NCBI RefSeq assembly: GCF_000190575.1
Contig: NC_015164.1
Span: 992,001 to 1,056,000 of the forward strand
Direction of reading: 5' to 3'
From: Phocaeicola salanitronis DSM 18170
Lineage (GTDB): Bacteria; Bacteroidota; Bacteroidia; Bacteroidales; Bacteroidaceae
DNA: 64,000 nucleotides
Within the stretch, counting starts at the first letter, position 1. Each line of letters begins with the position of its first letter. Below are positions 49,962 through 60,262 of this stretch, piece after piece. The notes under the pieces are model-generated. The model searched no databases, had not been told where the DNA came from, and worked only from the letters and a program-made list of their open reading frames with translations. A program made the translations under genes and the position numbers.

Positions 49962-49998
49962 CAACAAACAATAATACATCCAACTAATATATTCAATA

Positions 49999-52011
49999 AT
50001 GAAAAACAGTAAAGAACTTATGAACCGTGCGGCTGATAACATCCGCATTTTAGCTGCATCAATGGTAGAAAAAGCAAAATCCGGACACCCCGGAGGTGCC
50101 ATGGGCGGTGCAGACTTTGTAAATGTACTGTTCTCTGAGTTTTTAACTTACGACCCTGAAAATCCCCGCTGGGAAGGAAGAGACCGTTTCTTTCTCGACC
50201 CCGGACATATGTCTCCGATGTTGTATTCTGTATTGGCATTGACCGGAAAATTTACCATGGACGAACTGCAGCAGTTCCGCCAATGGGGAAGCCCTACTCC
50301 GGGACACCCTGAAGTAGATGTAATGAGAGGCATTGAAAATACTTCCGGACCGCTGGGGCAAGGACATACTTTTGCCGTAGGTGCCGCTATCGCTGCCAAA
50401 TTCTTGAAAGCCCGTTTGGGTGACGTAATGAATCAGACAATTTACGCTTACATCTCAGACGGAGGTGTACAGGAAGAAATCTCTCAAGGTTCCGGACGTA
50501 TCGCCGGACATTTGGGACTGGACAACCTGATTATGTTCTACGACTCGAACGACATCCAATTGTCTACCGAATGCAAAGACGTGACCGATGAAAATGTTGC
50601 CAAGAAATACGAAGCGTGGGGCTGGAAAGTCATCACCATCAACGGCAATGATGCCGATGAAATCCGTGCAGCTTTGACTGAAGCAAAAGCCGTAACTGGA
50701 CAACCGACTTTGATTATCGGAAAGACCATCATGGGTAAAGGCGCCCGTAAGGCAGACAACAGCAGCTACGAACACAATTGCGCCACACACGGCGCTCCGC
50801 TTGGAGGTGATGCTTACGTCAATACCATCAAGAACTTGGGCGGTGACCCTGAAAATCCATTCCAGATATTCCCTGAAGTAGCAGAACTCTATGCCAAACG
50901 CCGCGAAGAACTGAAAACCATCGTGAGCGAACGCTATGCAGCAAAAGCCGAATGGGCAAAGGCTAATCCGGAGCTGGCTGCCAAAATGGAAGACTGGTTC
51001 TCGGGCAAAGCTCCGCAAGTTAATTGGGAAGCGATTCAACAAAAGGCAGGTTCGGCTACCCGTGCCGCATCGGCAACTGTGCTCGGCGCTTTGGCAGAAC
51101 AGGTAGAAAACATGGTATGCGCATCTGCCGACCTTTCTAACTCTGACAAGACCGACGGTTTCCTGAAGAAAACCCATGCGTTTACCAAGAATGACTTCAG
51201 CGGTGCATTCTTCCAAGCCGGCGTATCCGAACTGACCATGGCATGCTGTTGCATCGGTATGGCGTTACACGGAGGCGTTATCCCTGCATGCGGTACGTTC
51301 TTCGTATTCTCCGATTATATGAAACCTGCCGTACGTATGGCTGCACTGATGGAAACTCCGGTAAAATTTATTTGGACACACGACGCCTTTCGTGTAGGCG
51401 AAGACGGTCCGACTCACGAACCGGTAGAACAAGAAGCACAAATCCGCCTGATGGAAAAACTGAAAAACCACAAAGGACACAACTCCATGCTGGTTCTCCG
51501 TCCGGCAGACTGCGAAGAGACGACTCAGGCATGGAAGCTGGCAATGGAAAATACGGCTACACCTACTGCGCTGATTTTCTCACGCCAGAATATTGCGAAC
51601 TTACCCGAAGGCAACGACTATACACAAACCGCTAAGGGAGCTTACATCGTAGCCGGTTCTGACGAAAATCCGGATGTAATTCTGGTGGCTTCAGGCTCCG
51701 AAGTATCTACACTGGTAGCCGGAACAGAACTTCTCCGCAAAGACGGCATCAAGGTACGCATCGTTTCCGCTCCTTCAGAAGGCTTGTTCCGTAACCAAAG
51801 CAAAGCATATCAGGAAAGCGTCCTTCCTGCCGGAGTAAAGAAATTCGGCCTGACCGCCGGACTTCCTGTCAACTTGCTCGGACTGGTAGGCACAGACGGA
51901 AAGATTTGGGGACTGGAATCATTCGGCTTCTCTGCTCCATACAAAGTATTGGACGAAAAGCTGGGATTCACCGCCGAAAATGTGTACAACCAAGTAAAAG
52001 CCATGCTCTGA
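49999..52011 (+). CDS. tkt: Transketolase
   Basis: Cytosolic TPP enzyme of 670 residues that moves two-carbon units in the non-oxidative pentose phosphate pathway. The N-terminal domain has KSGHPGGAMGG, GSPTPGHPE, TSGPLGQGHTFAVGAAIA and the TPP region SDGGVQEEISQGSGR with the following Asn. The middle domain has TWTHDAFRVGEDGPTHEP-type sequence (WTHDAFRVGEDGPTHEPVE) and the C-terminal domain SGSEVSTLVAGTELL. All regions are in one chain. The next gene on the strand is rpiB, another pentose phosphate enzyme, 383 bp away. Confidence 0.97.
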   Translation: MKNSKELMNRAADNIRILAASMVEKAKSGHPGGAMGGADFVNVLFSEFLTYDPENPRWEGRDRFFLDPGHMSPMLYSVLALTGKFTMDELQQFRQWGSPTPGHPEVDVMRGIENTSGPLGQGHTFAVGAAIAAKFLKARLGDVMNQTIYAYISDGGVQEEISQGSGRIAGHLGLDNLIMFYDSNDIQLSTECKDVTDENVAKKYEAWGWKVITINGNDADEIRAALTEAKAVTGQPTLIIGKTIMGKGARKADNSSYEHNCATHGAPLGGDAYVNTIKNLGGDPENPFQIFPEVAELYAKRREELKTIVSERYAAKAEWAKANPELAAKMEDWFSGKAPQVNWEAIQQKAGSATRAASATVLGALAEQVENMVCASADLSNSDKTDGFLKKTHAFTKNDFSGAFFQAGVSELTMACCCIGMALHGGVIPACGTFFVFSDYMKPAVRMAALMETPVKFIWTHDAFRVGEDGPTHEPVEQEAQIRLMEKLKNHKGHNSMLVLRPADCEETTQAWKLAMENTATPTALIFSRQNIANLPEGNDYTQTAKGAYIVAGSDENPDVILVASGSEVSTLVAGTELLRKDGIKVRIVSAPSEGLFRNQSKAYQESVLPAGVKKFGLTAGLPVNLLGLVGTDGKIWGLESFGFSAPYKVLDEKLGFTAENVYNQVKAML

Positions 52012-52100
52012 CAAATAACTGTTGTTTAAGTTTTTGAGTTTGCAGGCTTGTAAGTTATAGTCAATCCGAAATGAATTGCGATATTTACAATTCCAAGTAG

Positions 52101-52123
52101 AGACGTCACATTGTGGCGTCTCT
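52101..52123 (+). terminator. Probable tkt terminator hairpin
   Basis: GAGACGTCAC pairs with GTGGCGTCTC (one G-T pair) over a 3-base loop, followed by TATTAC. It lies 90 bp after the tkt stop. Confidence 0.5.
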
Positions 52124-52194
52124 ATTACACGCATTACTTTCGTTAATCAAATTCTGTTTGACTATAGGACTTAAAAACTTAAAAACTCACAAAC

Positions 52195-52372
52195 TTAGAG
52201 TCTGTTTAAATTTTGCTCAGGTTAATTTGCGAATTGTTTTCGAGGATGTTTTTCTGATTTTATGAGGAGGATAGCGGGTATCTGACGAATAAAATCGGGA
52301 AAACAGACCGGAAACAAACGCAAAAGAACCTGATAGAATATTACTTTATTGGAAAATTTAAACAGGCTCTTA
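52195..52372. mobile_element. MITE-like element, copy 2 (with target duplication)
   Basis: A 172-bp element (52198-52369) with 17-bp inverted ends, GAGTCTGTTTAAATTTT (52198-52214) and its complement with one mismatch (52353-52369). It is flanked by TTA on both sides (52195-52197 and 52370-52372). The core TATGAGGAGGATAGCGGGTA (from 52261) matches the core of the copy at 6772-6962. Stem arms TTTTCTGATTTTA (52250-52262) and TAAAATCGGGAAAA (52290-52303) hold the same place as the arms of copy 1 but differ in sequence. It is inserted into an AAACTTA repeat. Confidence 0.75.
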
Positions 52373-52394
52373 GAAACTTAAAAACTCAAGACTC

Positions 52395-52829
52395 ATGAAA
52401 GTGATTGGATTGGCTTCCGACCATGCCGGATTTGAATTGAAACAATACGTAAAGCAATGGCTCGAAGCAAAAGGCTGGGAATACAAAGATTTCGGAACCT
52501 ATACTGCCGAGAGTTGCGACTATGCAGACTTCGCACACCCGTTGGCGCTTGCTGTGGAAGCAGGCGAATGTTATCCGGGCATAGCCATTTGCGGAAGTGG
52601 AGAAGGCATCGGCATGACCTTGAACAAGCATCAAGGCATACGTGCTGCCCTATGCTGGATTCCTGAAATCGCACATTTGGCCCGCCAGCACAACGACGCG
52701 AACGTATTGGTTATGCCGGGACGTTTTATCGATACAAACATGGCGGATAAAATCATGACCGAATTCTTCAATACCGCTTTTGAAGGAGGACGTCATCAAA
52801 GACGTATTGAAAAGATGCCGGTACGCTAA
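52395..52829 (+). CDS. rpiB: Ribose-5-phosphate isomerase B
   Basis: Cytosolic 144-residue isomerase converting ribose 5-phosphate and ribulose 5-phosphate. It has the family pattern: IGLASDHAGFELKQ at the start, DFGTYTAESCDYADFAHPLA, the catalytic Cys in AICGSGEGIGM, and NVLVMPGRFID. Functionally linked to transketolase upstream. A promoter could not be identified with confidence because the preceding bases are repeat and MITE-like sequence. Confidence 0.96.
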   Translation: MKVIGLASDHAGFELKQYVKQWLEAKGWEYKDFGTYTAESCDYADFAHPLALAVEAGECYPGIAICGSGEGIGMTLNKHQGIRAALCWIPEIAHLARQHNDANVLVMPGRFIDTNMADKIMTEFFNTAFEGGRHQRRIEKMPVR

Positions 52830-52850
52830 CTCCGGCATGCTCCATATACC

Positions 52851-52924
52851 AGACACAGAGACACAAAGATGCTGAGGCTTTATGAATTGCAAATCTTCCT
52901 CAGTGCCTTTGTGTCTCTGTGTTT
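52851..52924. repeat. CACAGAG-family inverted repeat, copy C
   Basis: Arm AGACACAGAGACACAAAG..GCTGAGG (52851-52877) is mirrored by CCTCAGTGCCTTTGTGTC..GTGTTT (52898-52924). It follows rpiB closely and lies just before the promoter of the DUF4468 gene. Confidence 0.72.
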
Positions 52925-53032
52925 TTCTGCTTTTCTGATAGTCTTTTTGTATTATTTATAGCAGAAGGTGAGCTTGTTTTCCTTTTTCTTCCTATATTTG
53001 CTCTCCATAATAATCAATCAAATCATAGCATC

Positions 53033-54100
53033 ATGAAAAAACTATTGCTCATCCTTTTGATATGTTTGCCTCTTACCGGCATAGCTAAGGATAAAAACGA
53101 CAATTCAAATCCCAAGTATCTGGCTGGAGCCGTGACATTGACCGACGGGAAGGTCACTTTTACCAAAGAAATCAAAGCGCCCGGTTTATCCCGCTCGGCT
53201 ATCTTCGACCAATTATTGAAATGGGCTCAAGAACGGTTTAAACCCGATGGCAAACTGAACAGCTTTGTGGCTTACACCAACGAAGAAGCCGGAGAAATCG
53301 CCGTACAAGCGGAAGAATACCTCGTATTTTCTTCTTCAGCCTTATCGCTCGACCGTACCCGCATCTACTACCAATTCTTTATTTATGCGGAAGAAGGCGT
53401 ATGCAACATAGAAATGACCCGTATCCGTTACTGGTATGACGAGGCGCGCGACGGAGGCGAAAAATATACAGCCGAAGAATGGATTACCGATGACATGGCC
53501 CTGAACAAGAAACAGACCAAGCTGGCTCCTATCTGCGGCAAGTTCCGCCGTGAAACCATTGACCTGAAAGACCAGCTGTTCCAACAAGTAGCTGATGCAC
53601 TGGGACAGAAATTGTTGACTGCCGAAGTACCTGCACCCCAAGCACAACAACCGGTTCCAGCCGTTGTTCCGCAACAACCTGTACAGACCGTACCTGCTTC
53701 TACAGGCGAACTGAAAGAAGTGAGCATCGAACAGCTTCCGTCTAATATGAATGAACTGGCAGCCCAAGGACGCATTACCCTGACAGCCGAAAACGGCGAG
53801 ACAATCGACATCAAAGCGGAAAACTGGAGTGGATTCGGAAAGATGTTCACCAAAAACGTAGCTTACATCCTCTTCGACCAAAGCCGCATTGCTGCCACCG
53901 CATTAATGGAGCAAAGCAATACGTATACGGTTTCCTTCTATCTCAACCAAAGTGCCCAGCCGGCAATCGTCATTTCCTGCAAAAAAGCAATGGCGCAAAA
54001 GATGACTGCCGAAGAGCTGAAATCATTGAACCAGACGGTGGATGCTTCGAAACAATACACCATGTATATCGGAGAAATCACAAAAGCGGAAATGAGATAA
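53033..54100 (+). CDS. DUF4468-type secreted protein with TBP-like fold
   Basis: A 355-residue protein with a signal peptide (MKKLLLILLICLPLTGIAK). Residues 30-190 match the DUF4468 pattern of Bacteroidetes: LTDGKVTFTKEIKAPGLSRSAIFDQLLKWAQERF and a later IEMTRIRYWYDE. A proline/glutamine-rich linker (PAPQAQQPVPAVVPQQPVQ) at about 203-221 leads to a C-terminal domain of about 130 residues. Function unknown; envelope-associated. The frame is open upstream to 52919, but the ATG at 53033 gives the signal peptide and lies 32 bp after a -7 box TATATTTG (52993-53000). Confidence 0.8.
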   Translation: MKKLLLILLICLPLTGIAKDKNDNSNPKYLAGAVTLTDGKVTFTKEIKAPGLSRSAIFDQLLKWAQERFKPDGKLNSFVAYTNEEAGEIAVQAEEYLVFSSSALSLDRTRIYYQFFIYAEEGVCNIEMTRIRYWYDEARDGGEKYTAEEWITDDMALNKKQTKLAPICGKFRRETIDLKDQLFQQVADALGQKLLTAEVPAPQAQQPVPAVVPQQPVQTVPASTGELKEVSIEQLPSNMNELAAQGRITLTAENGETIDIKAENWSGFGKMFTKNVAYILFDQSRIAATALMEQSNTYTVSFYLNQSAQPAIVISCKKAMAQKMTAEELKSLNQTVDASKQYTMYIGEITKAEMR

Positions 54101-54123
54101 CCTGTGGCGAAAAACATAAAAAC

Positions 54124-55512
54124 ATGAAAAGACATCTGTTAATCTTTACGCTGGCACTTCTGGGCTTCGTGTCCGGAAGCGCCAACCCTGCCGATGACAT
54201 GCGGATCATGAAACGCGACTCGATTCTAGCACAAATCACCGGAGCGACAATTCCCGAAAAGGAATGGCTCATTACTTCTTTCGGCGCCAAAGGTGACGGG
54301 AAGAAAGACTGTAAACCGGCTTTTGATAAAGCCATGAAGCGTGCAGCCAAATCCGGCGGCGCGCACATTGTGGTGCCAGCCGGCGAATACAAGCTAAATG
54401 GTCCCATCCATTTCGTAAGCAATGTATGCCTGGAACTGCAGGAAGGAGCCGTTCTGAAATTCGCTCCGGAACCCGAATATTACCTGCCCTTGGTCAAAAC
54501 CAGTTGGGAAGGCACATTCTTGCAGAATTACAGCCCTTTCATTTATGGCTACCAACTGGAAAACATTTCCATTATCGGCAAAGGAACCATAGACGGCAAT
54601 GCCGGAAGCACATTTGCCACTTGGAAGAGCCAGCAAAAGAAAGGACAACAGCTAAGCCGGGACATGAACCACAACGAAACGCCGGTAGAAGAGCGGAACT
54701 TTGGCGAGGGATATTATCTCCGCCCGCAACTCATCCAGTTCTTCGCTTGTAAAAACATTACACTGGAAGGCGTATTCATTACCAACTCCCCTTTCTGGTG
54801 CATCCACCTGTTGAAGTCGGAAAACATCATTTGCCGCGGCTTGCGCTACGATGCGAAATTGGTAAACAACGATGGCATCGACCCCGAATTTACCCGCAAC
54901 TTATTGATTGAAAACATCGAATTCAACAACGGTGACGACAATGTAGCGATTAAATGCGGACGCGACAACGACGGATGGACTACTGCCCGCCCATCGGAAA
55001 ACATCATCATCCGCAATTGCAAGTTCAAAGGGCTGCATGGAGTGGTTTTAGGCAGCGAAATGTCGGCAGGCGTGCAAAATGTATTTATAGAAAACTGCAC
55101 CTATGGCGGTTACTGCAAACGGGGCATCTACATTAAGACCAATCCCGACAGAGGCGGATTTATCCGGAACATCTATGTCAACAATTGCCGGTTCGGCGAA
55201 GTAGAAGACTTGTTTTATGCCACCTCCATGTATGCAGGAGAAGGCATGGACAACACCCATTTTACCGAAGTGCACGACATTTATGTAAAGGACGTTACAT
55301 GCCAGAAAGCCTCAGCCGCTGCGCTCGTATTGCAAGGCACCACCGTCAAGCCCATCTACAACGTCCGCTTTGAAAACGTCAATGTAGACCAAGCAGGCAT
55401 CGGGCTTAGTTTTTCGAATACCGAAGACATCATTCTGAAAAACTGCAACCTGGGCGGCTATGTCGGAGTCCCTTCCACAGCCAGTGCCAAAGACAATATC
55501 TTCAATAAGTAA
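54124..55512 (+). CDS. GH28 polygalacturonase-like glycosidase
   Basis: Secreted 462-residue right-handed beta-helix enzyme (signal peptide about 1-20). The GH28 catalytic acids are present: Asp250 and Asp253 in NNDGIDPE and Asp271/Asp272 in NGDDNVAIKCG. The conserved LHGVVLGSE and RGIYIKTNPDRGG segments follow. It would hydrolyse galacturonic-acid linkages in pectin, probably exo-acting on oligomers. It stands alone, 23 bp after the DUF4468 gene and far from any Sus pair in this window. The N-terminal ITSFGAKGDGKKDCKPAFDKAM is the usual pectate-lyase-like opening. Confidence 0.93.
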   Translation: MKRHLLIFTLALLGFVSGSANPADDMRIMKRDSILAQITGATIPEKEWLITSFGAKGDGKKDCKPAFDKAMKRAAKSGGAHIVVPAGEYKLNGPIHFVSNVCLELQEGAVLKFAPEPEYYLPLVKTSWEGTFLQNYSPFIYGYQLENISIIGKGTIDGNAGSTFATWKSQQKKGQQLSRDMNHNETPVEERNFGEGYYLRPQLIQFFACKNITLEGVFITNSPFWCIHLLKSENIICRGLRYDAKLVNNDGIDPEFTRNLLIENIEFNNGDDNVAIKCGRDNDGWTTARPSENIIIRNCKFKGLHGVVLGSEMSAGVQNVFIENCTYGGYCKRGIYIKTNPDRGGFIRNIYVNNCRFGEVEDLFYATSMYAGEGMDNTHFTEVHDIYVKDVTCQKASAAALVLQGTTVKPIYNVRFENVNVDQAGIGLSFSNTEDIILKNCNLGGYVGVPSTASAKDNIFNK

Positions 55513-55559
55513 AAACCGAAGTATCCCGGCGTTACATTTATCCTGATACAAAAAATTAC

Positions 55560-55611
55560 AATAAGATGGCATAGATGATTTATTGATTATCTCTATGCCA
55601 TCTTATTTTTG
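55560..55611. terminator. Bidirectional terminator between GH28 and the ABC-F gene
   Basis: AATAAGATGGCATAGA (55560-55575) pairs with TCTATGCCATCTTATT (55592-55607), with A-rich sequence before and T-rich after, between convergent genes. Works as a terminator in both directions. Confidence 0.8.
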
Positions 55612-55651
55612 AAGGGCATTACTGAATGTCCCTTTCGTAATAATTCACAGA

Positions 55652-57358
<1,707 letters not shown>

Positions 57359-57362
57359 TCAC

Positions 57363-57370
57363 TACCTTTG
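57363..57370 (+). promoter_or_regulatory. -7 box of the grpE-dnaJ promoter
   Basis: TACCTTTG matches the housekeeping -7 box. The leader to the grpE ATG is then about 80 bases. No CIRCE-type inverted repeat was seen. Confidence 0.5.
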
Positions 57371-57455
57371 CGTCCGTTTTTTACGGCTTCTACAGTTAGG
57401 CACAGATTTTGTAGGGGACAAAAGAAAAGCGAAATAATAAAAATACAATATCATC

Positions 57456-58043
57456 ATGAGCACAAACAATCACAACGAAGAAGAAGAGTTGAAACAAAAC
57501 CAGGCTGCTGCAGAACAAGCAGAAACACAAGCTGAAGAAACTCAAAATAAAGAAGAGGCTAACGAAGAACTGACCAGCGAACAAAAACTGGAAAAAGAAC
57601 TGGAAGCCGCCAACAAGACTATCGAAGAGCAAAAAGACAAATACCTGCGCCTGTCCGCTGAGTTTGACAACTACCGCAAACGTACCATGAAGGAAAAGGC
57701 GGAACTCATCAAGAACGGGGGAGAAAAGGCTATCAGCGCCATCCTTCCCATATTGGACGACATGGAACGGGCTTTGCAAAACGCACAAAAGTCGGAAGAC
57801 ATTCAGGCAGTATGCGAAGGTATCGAACTGATATCCCAAAAGTTCCAAAAGGTGCTGGCGCAAGAAGGGCTTGAGAAAATGGAACCGGTAGGCGAAGCGT
57901 TCGACACAGATTTCCACGAGGCAGTGGCTTTGGTTCCTGCCCCAAGCGAAGAGCAGAAAGGAAAAGTATTGGATTGCGTACAGACCGGATATAAATTGAA
58001 CGATAAAGTAATCCGCCACGCAAAAGTTGTAGTTGCACAATAA
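57456..58043 (+). CDS. grpE: GrpE nucleotide exchange factor
   Basis: A 195-residue cytosolic co-chaperone that releases ADP from DnaK. The first 50 residues are a very acidic, Glu/Gln-rich disordered stretch, then a long coiled coil (EQKLEKELEAANKTIEEQKDKYLRLSAEFDNYRKRT) and the beta domain with FHEAVALVPAPSEEQKGKVLDCVQTGYKLNDKVIRHAKV. It is 19 bp upstream of dnaJ, the usual Bacteroidetes pair. Confidence 0.97.
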   Translation: MSTNNHNEEEELKQNQAAAEQAETQAEETQNKEEANEELTSEQKLEKELEAANKTIEEQKDKYLRLSAEFDNYRKRTMKEKAELIKNGGEKAISAILPILDDMERALQNAQKSEDIQAVCEGIELISQKFQKVLAQEGLEKMEPVGEAFDTDFHEAVALVPAPSEEQKGKVLDCVQTGYKLNDKVIRHAKVVVAQ

Positions 58044-58062
58044 ATAAAAGAGTTTGATGACC

Positions 58063-59229
58063 ATGGCGAAAAGAGATTATTACGAAGTATTGGGCGTTGA
58101 AAAGTCGGCATCAGCAGACGAAATAAAAAAAGCATATCGTAAAAAAGCGATTCAGTATCACCCCGACCGCAATCCGGGTGACAAGGAAGCCGAAGAAAAA
58201 TTCAAAGAAGCCGCCGAAGCATACGAAGTGTTAAGCAATCCGGACAAACGTGCCCGGTATGACCAGTTCGGCTTTGCCGGTGTAGACGGAGCCGCAGGTG
58301 GAGGAGGATTTGGAGGCTTCAGCGGAGGAATGTCAATGGACGACATCTTCTCGATGTTCGGAGATATCTTCGGAGGCAGAGGAGGTTTCGGAGGATTCGG
58401 CGGAGGAGGACAGACACGCCAACGCCGCTACAGAGGCTCTGACTTGCGGGTGAAGGTTAAACTGAATCTCAAGGAGATTTCTACAGGAGTGGAAAAGAAA
58501 TTCAAGCTGAAGAAATACGTCCAATGCACCCATTGCCATGGTACAGGAGCCGAAGGGAACAGCGGTGCGGAGACCTGCCCTACCTGCCACGGGACAGGAA
58601 GCGTCACCCGCACCCAGCAAAGCATTTTCGGCATGATGCAGACCCAAACGGTTTGCCCTCAATGCGGAGGCGAAGGAAAAATCATTAAGAACAAATGTAA
58701 GGAATGTGAAGGTGAAGGCATCGTGTACGGCGAAGAAGTCGTAACCGTCAAAATACCTGCAGGGGTAGCGGAAGGCATGCAAGTCACCATCAACGGAAAA
58801 GGAAATGCAGGCAAGCACAATGGCGTATCGGGCGACCTGCTGGTACTGATTGAAGAAGAAAAGCATCCGGAACTGATACGAGATGAAAGCGACCTGATTT
58901 ACAATCTGCTACTGAGCGTTCCTACAGCAGCTTTGGGCGGCACGGTAGAGATACCGACCATTGACGGGAAAGCAAAAATCAAAATAGAGCCTGGCACCCA
59001 GCCGGGAAAGGTATTGCGCTTGCGCGGAAAAGGACTTCCTAAACTCAACAGTTACGGATATAATACCGGTACAGGCGACTTGCTGGTAAATGTAAGCGTC
59101 TATATTCCGGAAACCCTGAACAAAGAAGAACGCCAGGCGTTGGAGAAATGGCAAGAATCGGAAAGCTTCAAGCCTAACATGACCTTGAAAGAAAAAATCT
59201 TCAAGAAATTCAGAAGCTTATTCGAATAA
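58063..59229 (+). CDS. dnaJ: Chaperone DnaJ
   Basis: A 388-residue type I Hsp40 that delivers clients to DnaK and stimulates its ATPase. The J domain (1-70) has HPD in QYHPDRN, then a Gly/Phe-rich linker (about 75-125). The zinc domain has four motifs [24 protein letters not shown] and CKECEGEG, followed by the client-binding C domain. Three nearby start codons exist (TTG 58054, ATG 58057, ATG 58063); the last gives the canonical [12 protein letters not shown]. Confidence 0.97.
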   Translation: MAKRDYYEVLGVEKSASADEIKKAYRKKAIQYHPDRNPGDKEAEEKFKEAAEAYEVLSNPDKRARYDQFGFAGVDGAAGGGGFGGFSGGMSMDDIFSMFGDIFGGRGGFGGFGGGGQTRQRRYRGSDLRVKVKLNLKEISTGVEKKFKLKKYVQCTHCHGTGAEGNSGAETCPTCHGTGSVTRTQQSIFGMMQTQTVCPQCGGEGKIIKNKCKECEGEGIVYGEEVVTVKIPAGVAEGMQVTINGKGNAGKHNGVSGDLLVLIEEEKHPELIRDESDLIYNLLLSVPTAALGGTVEIPTIDGKAKIKIEPGTQPGKVLRLRGKGLPKLNSYGYNTGTGDLLVNVSVYIPETLNKEERQALEKWQESESFKPNMTLKEKIFKKFRSLFE

Positions 59230-59466
59230 GATAACCATGTGAAGGAGCCTTGCGTACGCACCTATATTCATCCGCTTCCGAAACTATATGCAAGAACAAA
59301 TGCATCTAATCTCATCGGACGATGAATGTATCTGCGTACGCAACTTGTTTTCACAGCACCCAAACAGGTTAATCTGTGAAAATGTGCGTGAATCTGCGTT
59401 AATGCAGCCGTTTATCTACCCAATTATGCTTATCTTTGAATCGGAATCACAAAACAAGAATGCATC
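59230..59466. other. 237-bp intergenic region before the outer-membrane protein gene
   Basis: Contains TTGCGTACGCA (59254-59264) and TGCGTACGCAA (59333-59343), an inverted pair, and AATCTGCGTTAATG (59391-59404), a word shared with the repeat at 39198-39369. A -7 box TATCTTTG is at 59431-59438, 28 bp before the next ATG. Confidence 0.55.
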
Positions 59467-60117
59467 ATGAAACGGTTAGGACTGATTATCATTTTAATGG
59501 GACTCGCCTTTCCCGCCCTCCATGCGCAAACTGAACAATCAGGGACAATGGAAGCGGAGAAGGAACATGCGGCATCTCCAGAACCACTATCCTCGAAAGA
59601 CAGCCTAAGTGTGCCCTTAGCGTCTCCCGTTTCATTCGCAAGCCAGCTGCGCCCTTTCGGGATGTACGGCATCACCCCTTTCGATTATAATTTCGCCACA
59701 TGGGAACTGCACAAAGGATTTAACGCTTCCATCGGACTGAACGTTACATTCAGCCCGAGCAAATGGGCGCCGTCGGGGGTAGGGTTCGGACAAGACTTTG
59801 CCTTCATGTATGCCGTTCCGGTAAGTGACCGGCTGAGCATTGCCGCCGGACTTTATGCGACCAACATGGACTGGGGCTTCGTGCGCTACCGCAATGTAGG
59901 CTTTGCAGGAGTTGCCGCATACCGCCTGACCGACAAAATCAGCATCTATGCCTACGGGAACAAATCGTTCATGCCCAACCGTCCGGCTTACTGGTATCCT
60001 TTGCCCAACTATACCCCCGACCGCATCGGAGGCATGGTCAACTTCAAGTTGGGAGAAAGCAGTTCGATAAGCATCGGCGTAGAAGGACGGAAGAACGATT
60101 ATCCGTGGTGGTATTAA
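59467..60117 (+). CDS. Predicted small outer-membrane beta-barrel protein
   Basis: A 216-residue protein with a signal peptide ending near LHAQ, then a low-complexity Glu/Ser/Pro-rich linker (about 22-58). The remainder is amphipathic aromatic strands (WELHKGFNASIGLNVTFS, LSIAAGLYATNMDWG, ISIYAYGNKSFMPNR) ending in WWY, as in outer-membrane barrels. Family not recognised and function unknown. It has its own promoter and precedes folC by 145 bp. Confidence 0.7.
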   Translation: MKRLGLIIILMGLAFPALHAQTEQSGTMEAEKEHAASPEPLSSKDSLSVPLASPVSFASQLRPFGMYGITPFDYNFATWELHKGFNASIGLNVTFSPSKWAPSGVGFGQDFAFMYAVPVSDRLSIAAGLYATNMDWGFVRYRNVGFAGVAAYRLTDKISIYAYGNKSFMPNRPAYWYPLPNYTPDRIGGMVNFKLGESSSISIGVEGRKNDYPWWY

Positions 60118-60262
60118 ACCATTTATAAATGCTATTTACGATTTATCAGTTGACATCTAATTCCCAGCCTGCACCGGCAAACGAGAATTCCTGTTAACTC
60201 CCTTTCAACTCTTGATTGGCATAAATAGTAAATTGTAAATAGACAAATAGTAAATAAAAAAG

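Larger units (their letters stand above)
52012..52394. other. 383-bp intergenic region between tkt and rpiB
   Basis: Contains AAACTTA-type repeats on both sides of a MITE-like element (52198-52369), plus a small hairpin GAGACGTCACATTGTGGCGTCTC at 52101-52123 that could end the tkt transcript. No gene was seen. Confidence 0.7.

Noticed and set aside
57396..58064. Minus-strand frame of 222 residues opposite grpE, Phe/Leu-rich like a membrane protein
   Set aside because: It is the complement of the Glu/Lys-rich GrpE coding sequence; hydrophobicity is an artefact of reading GAA/AAA codons in reverse.
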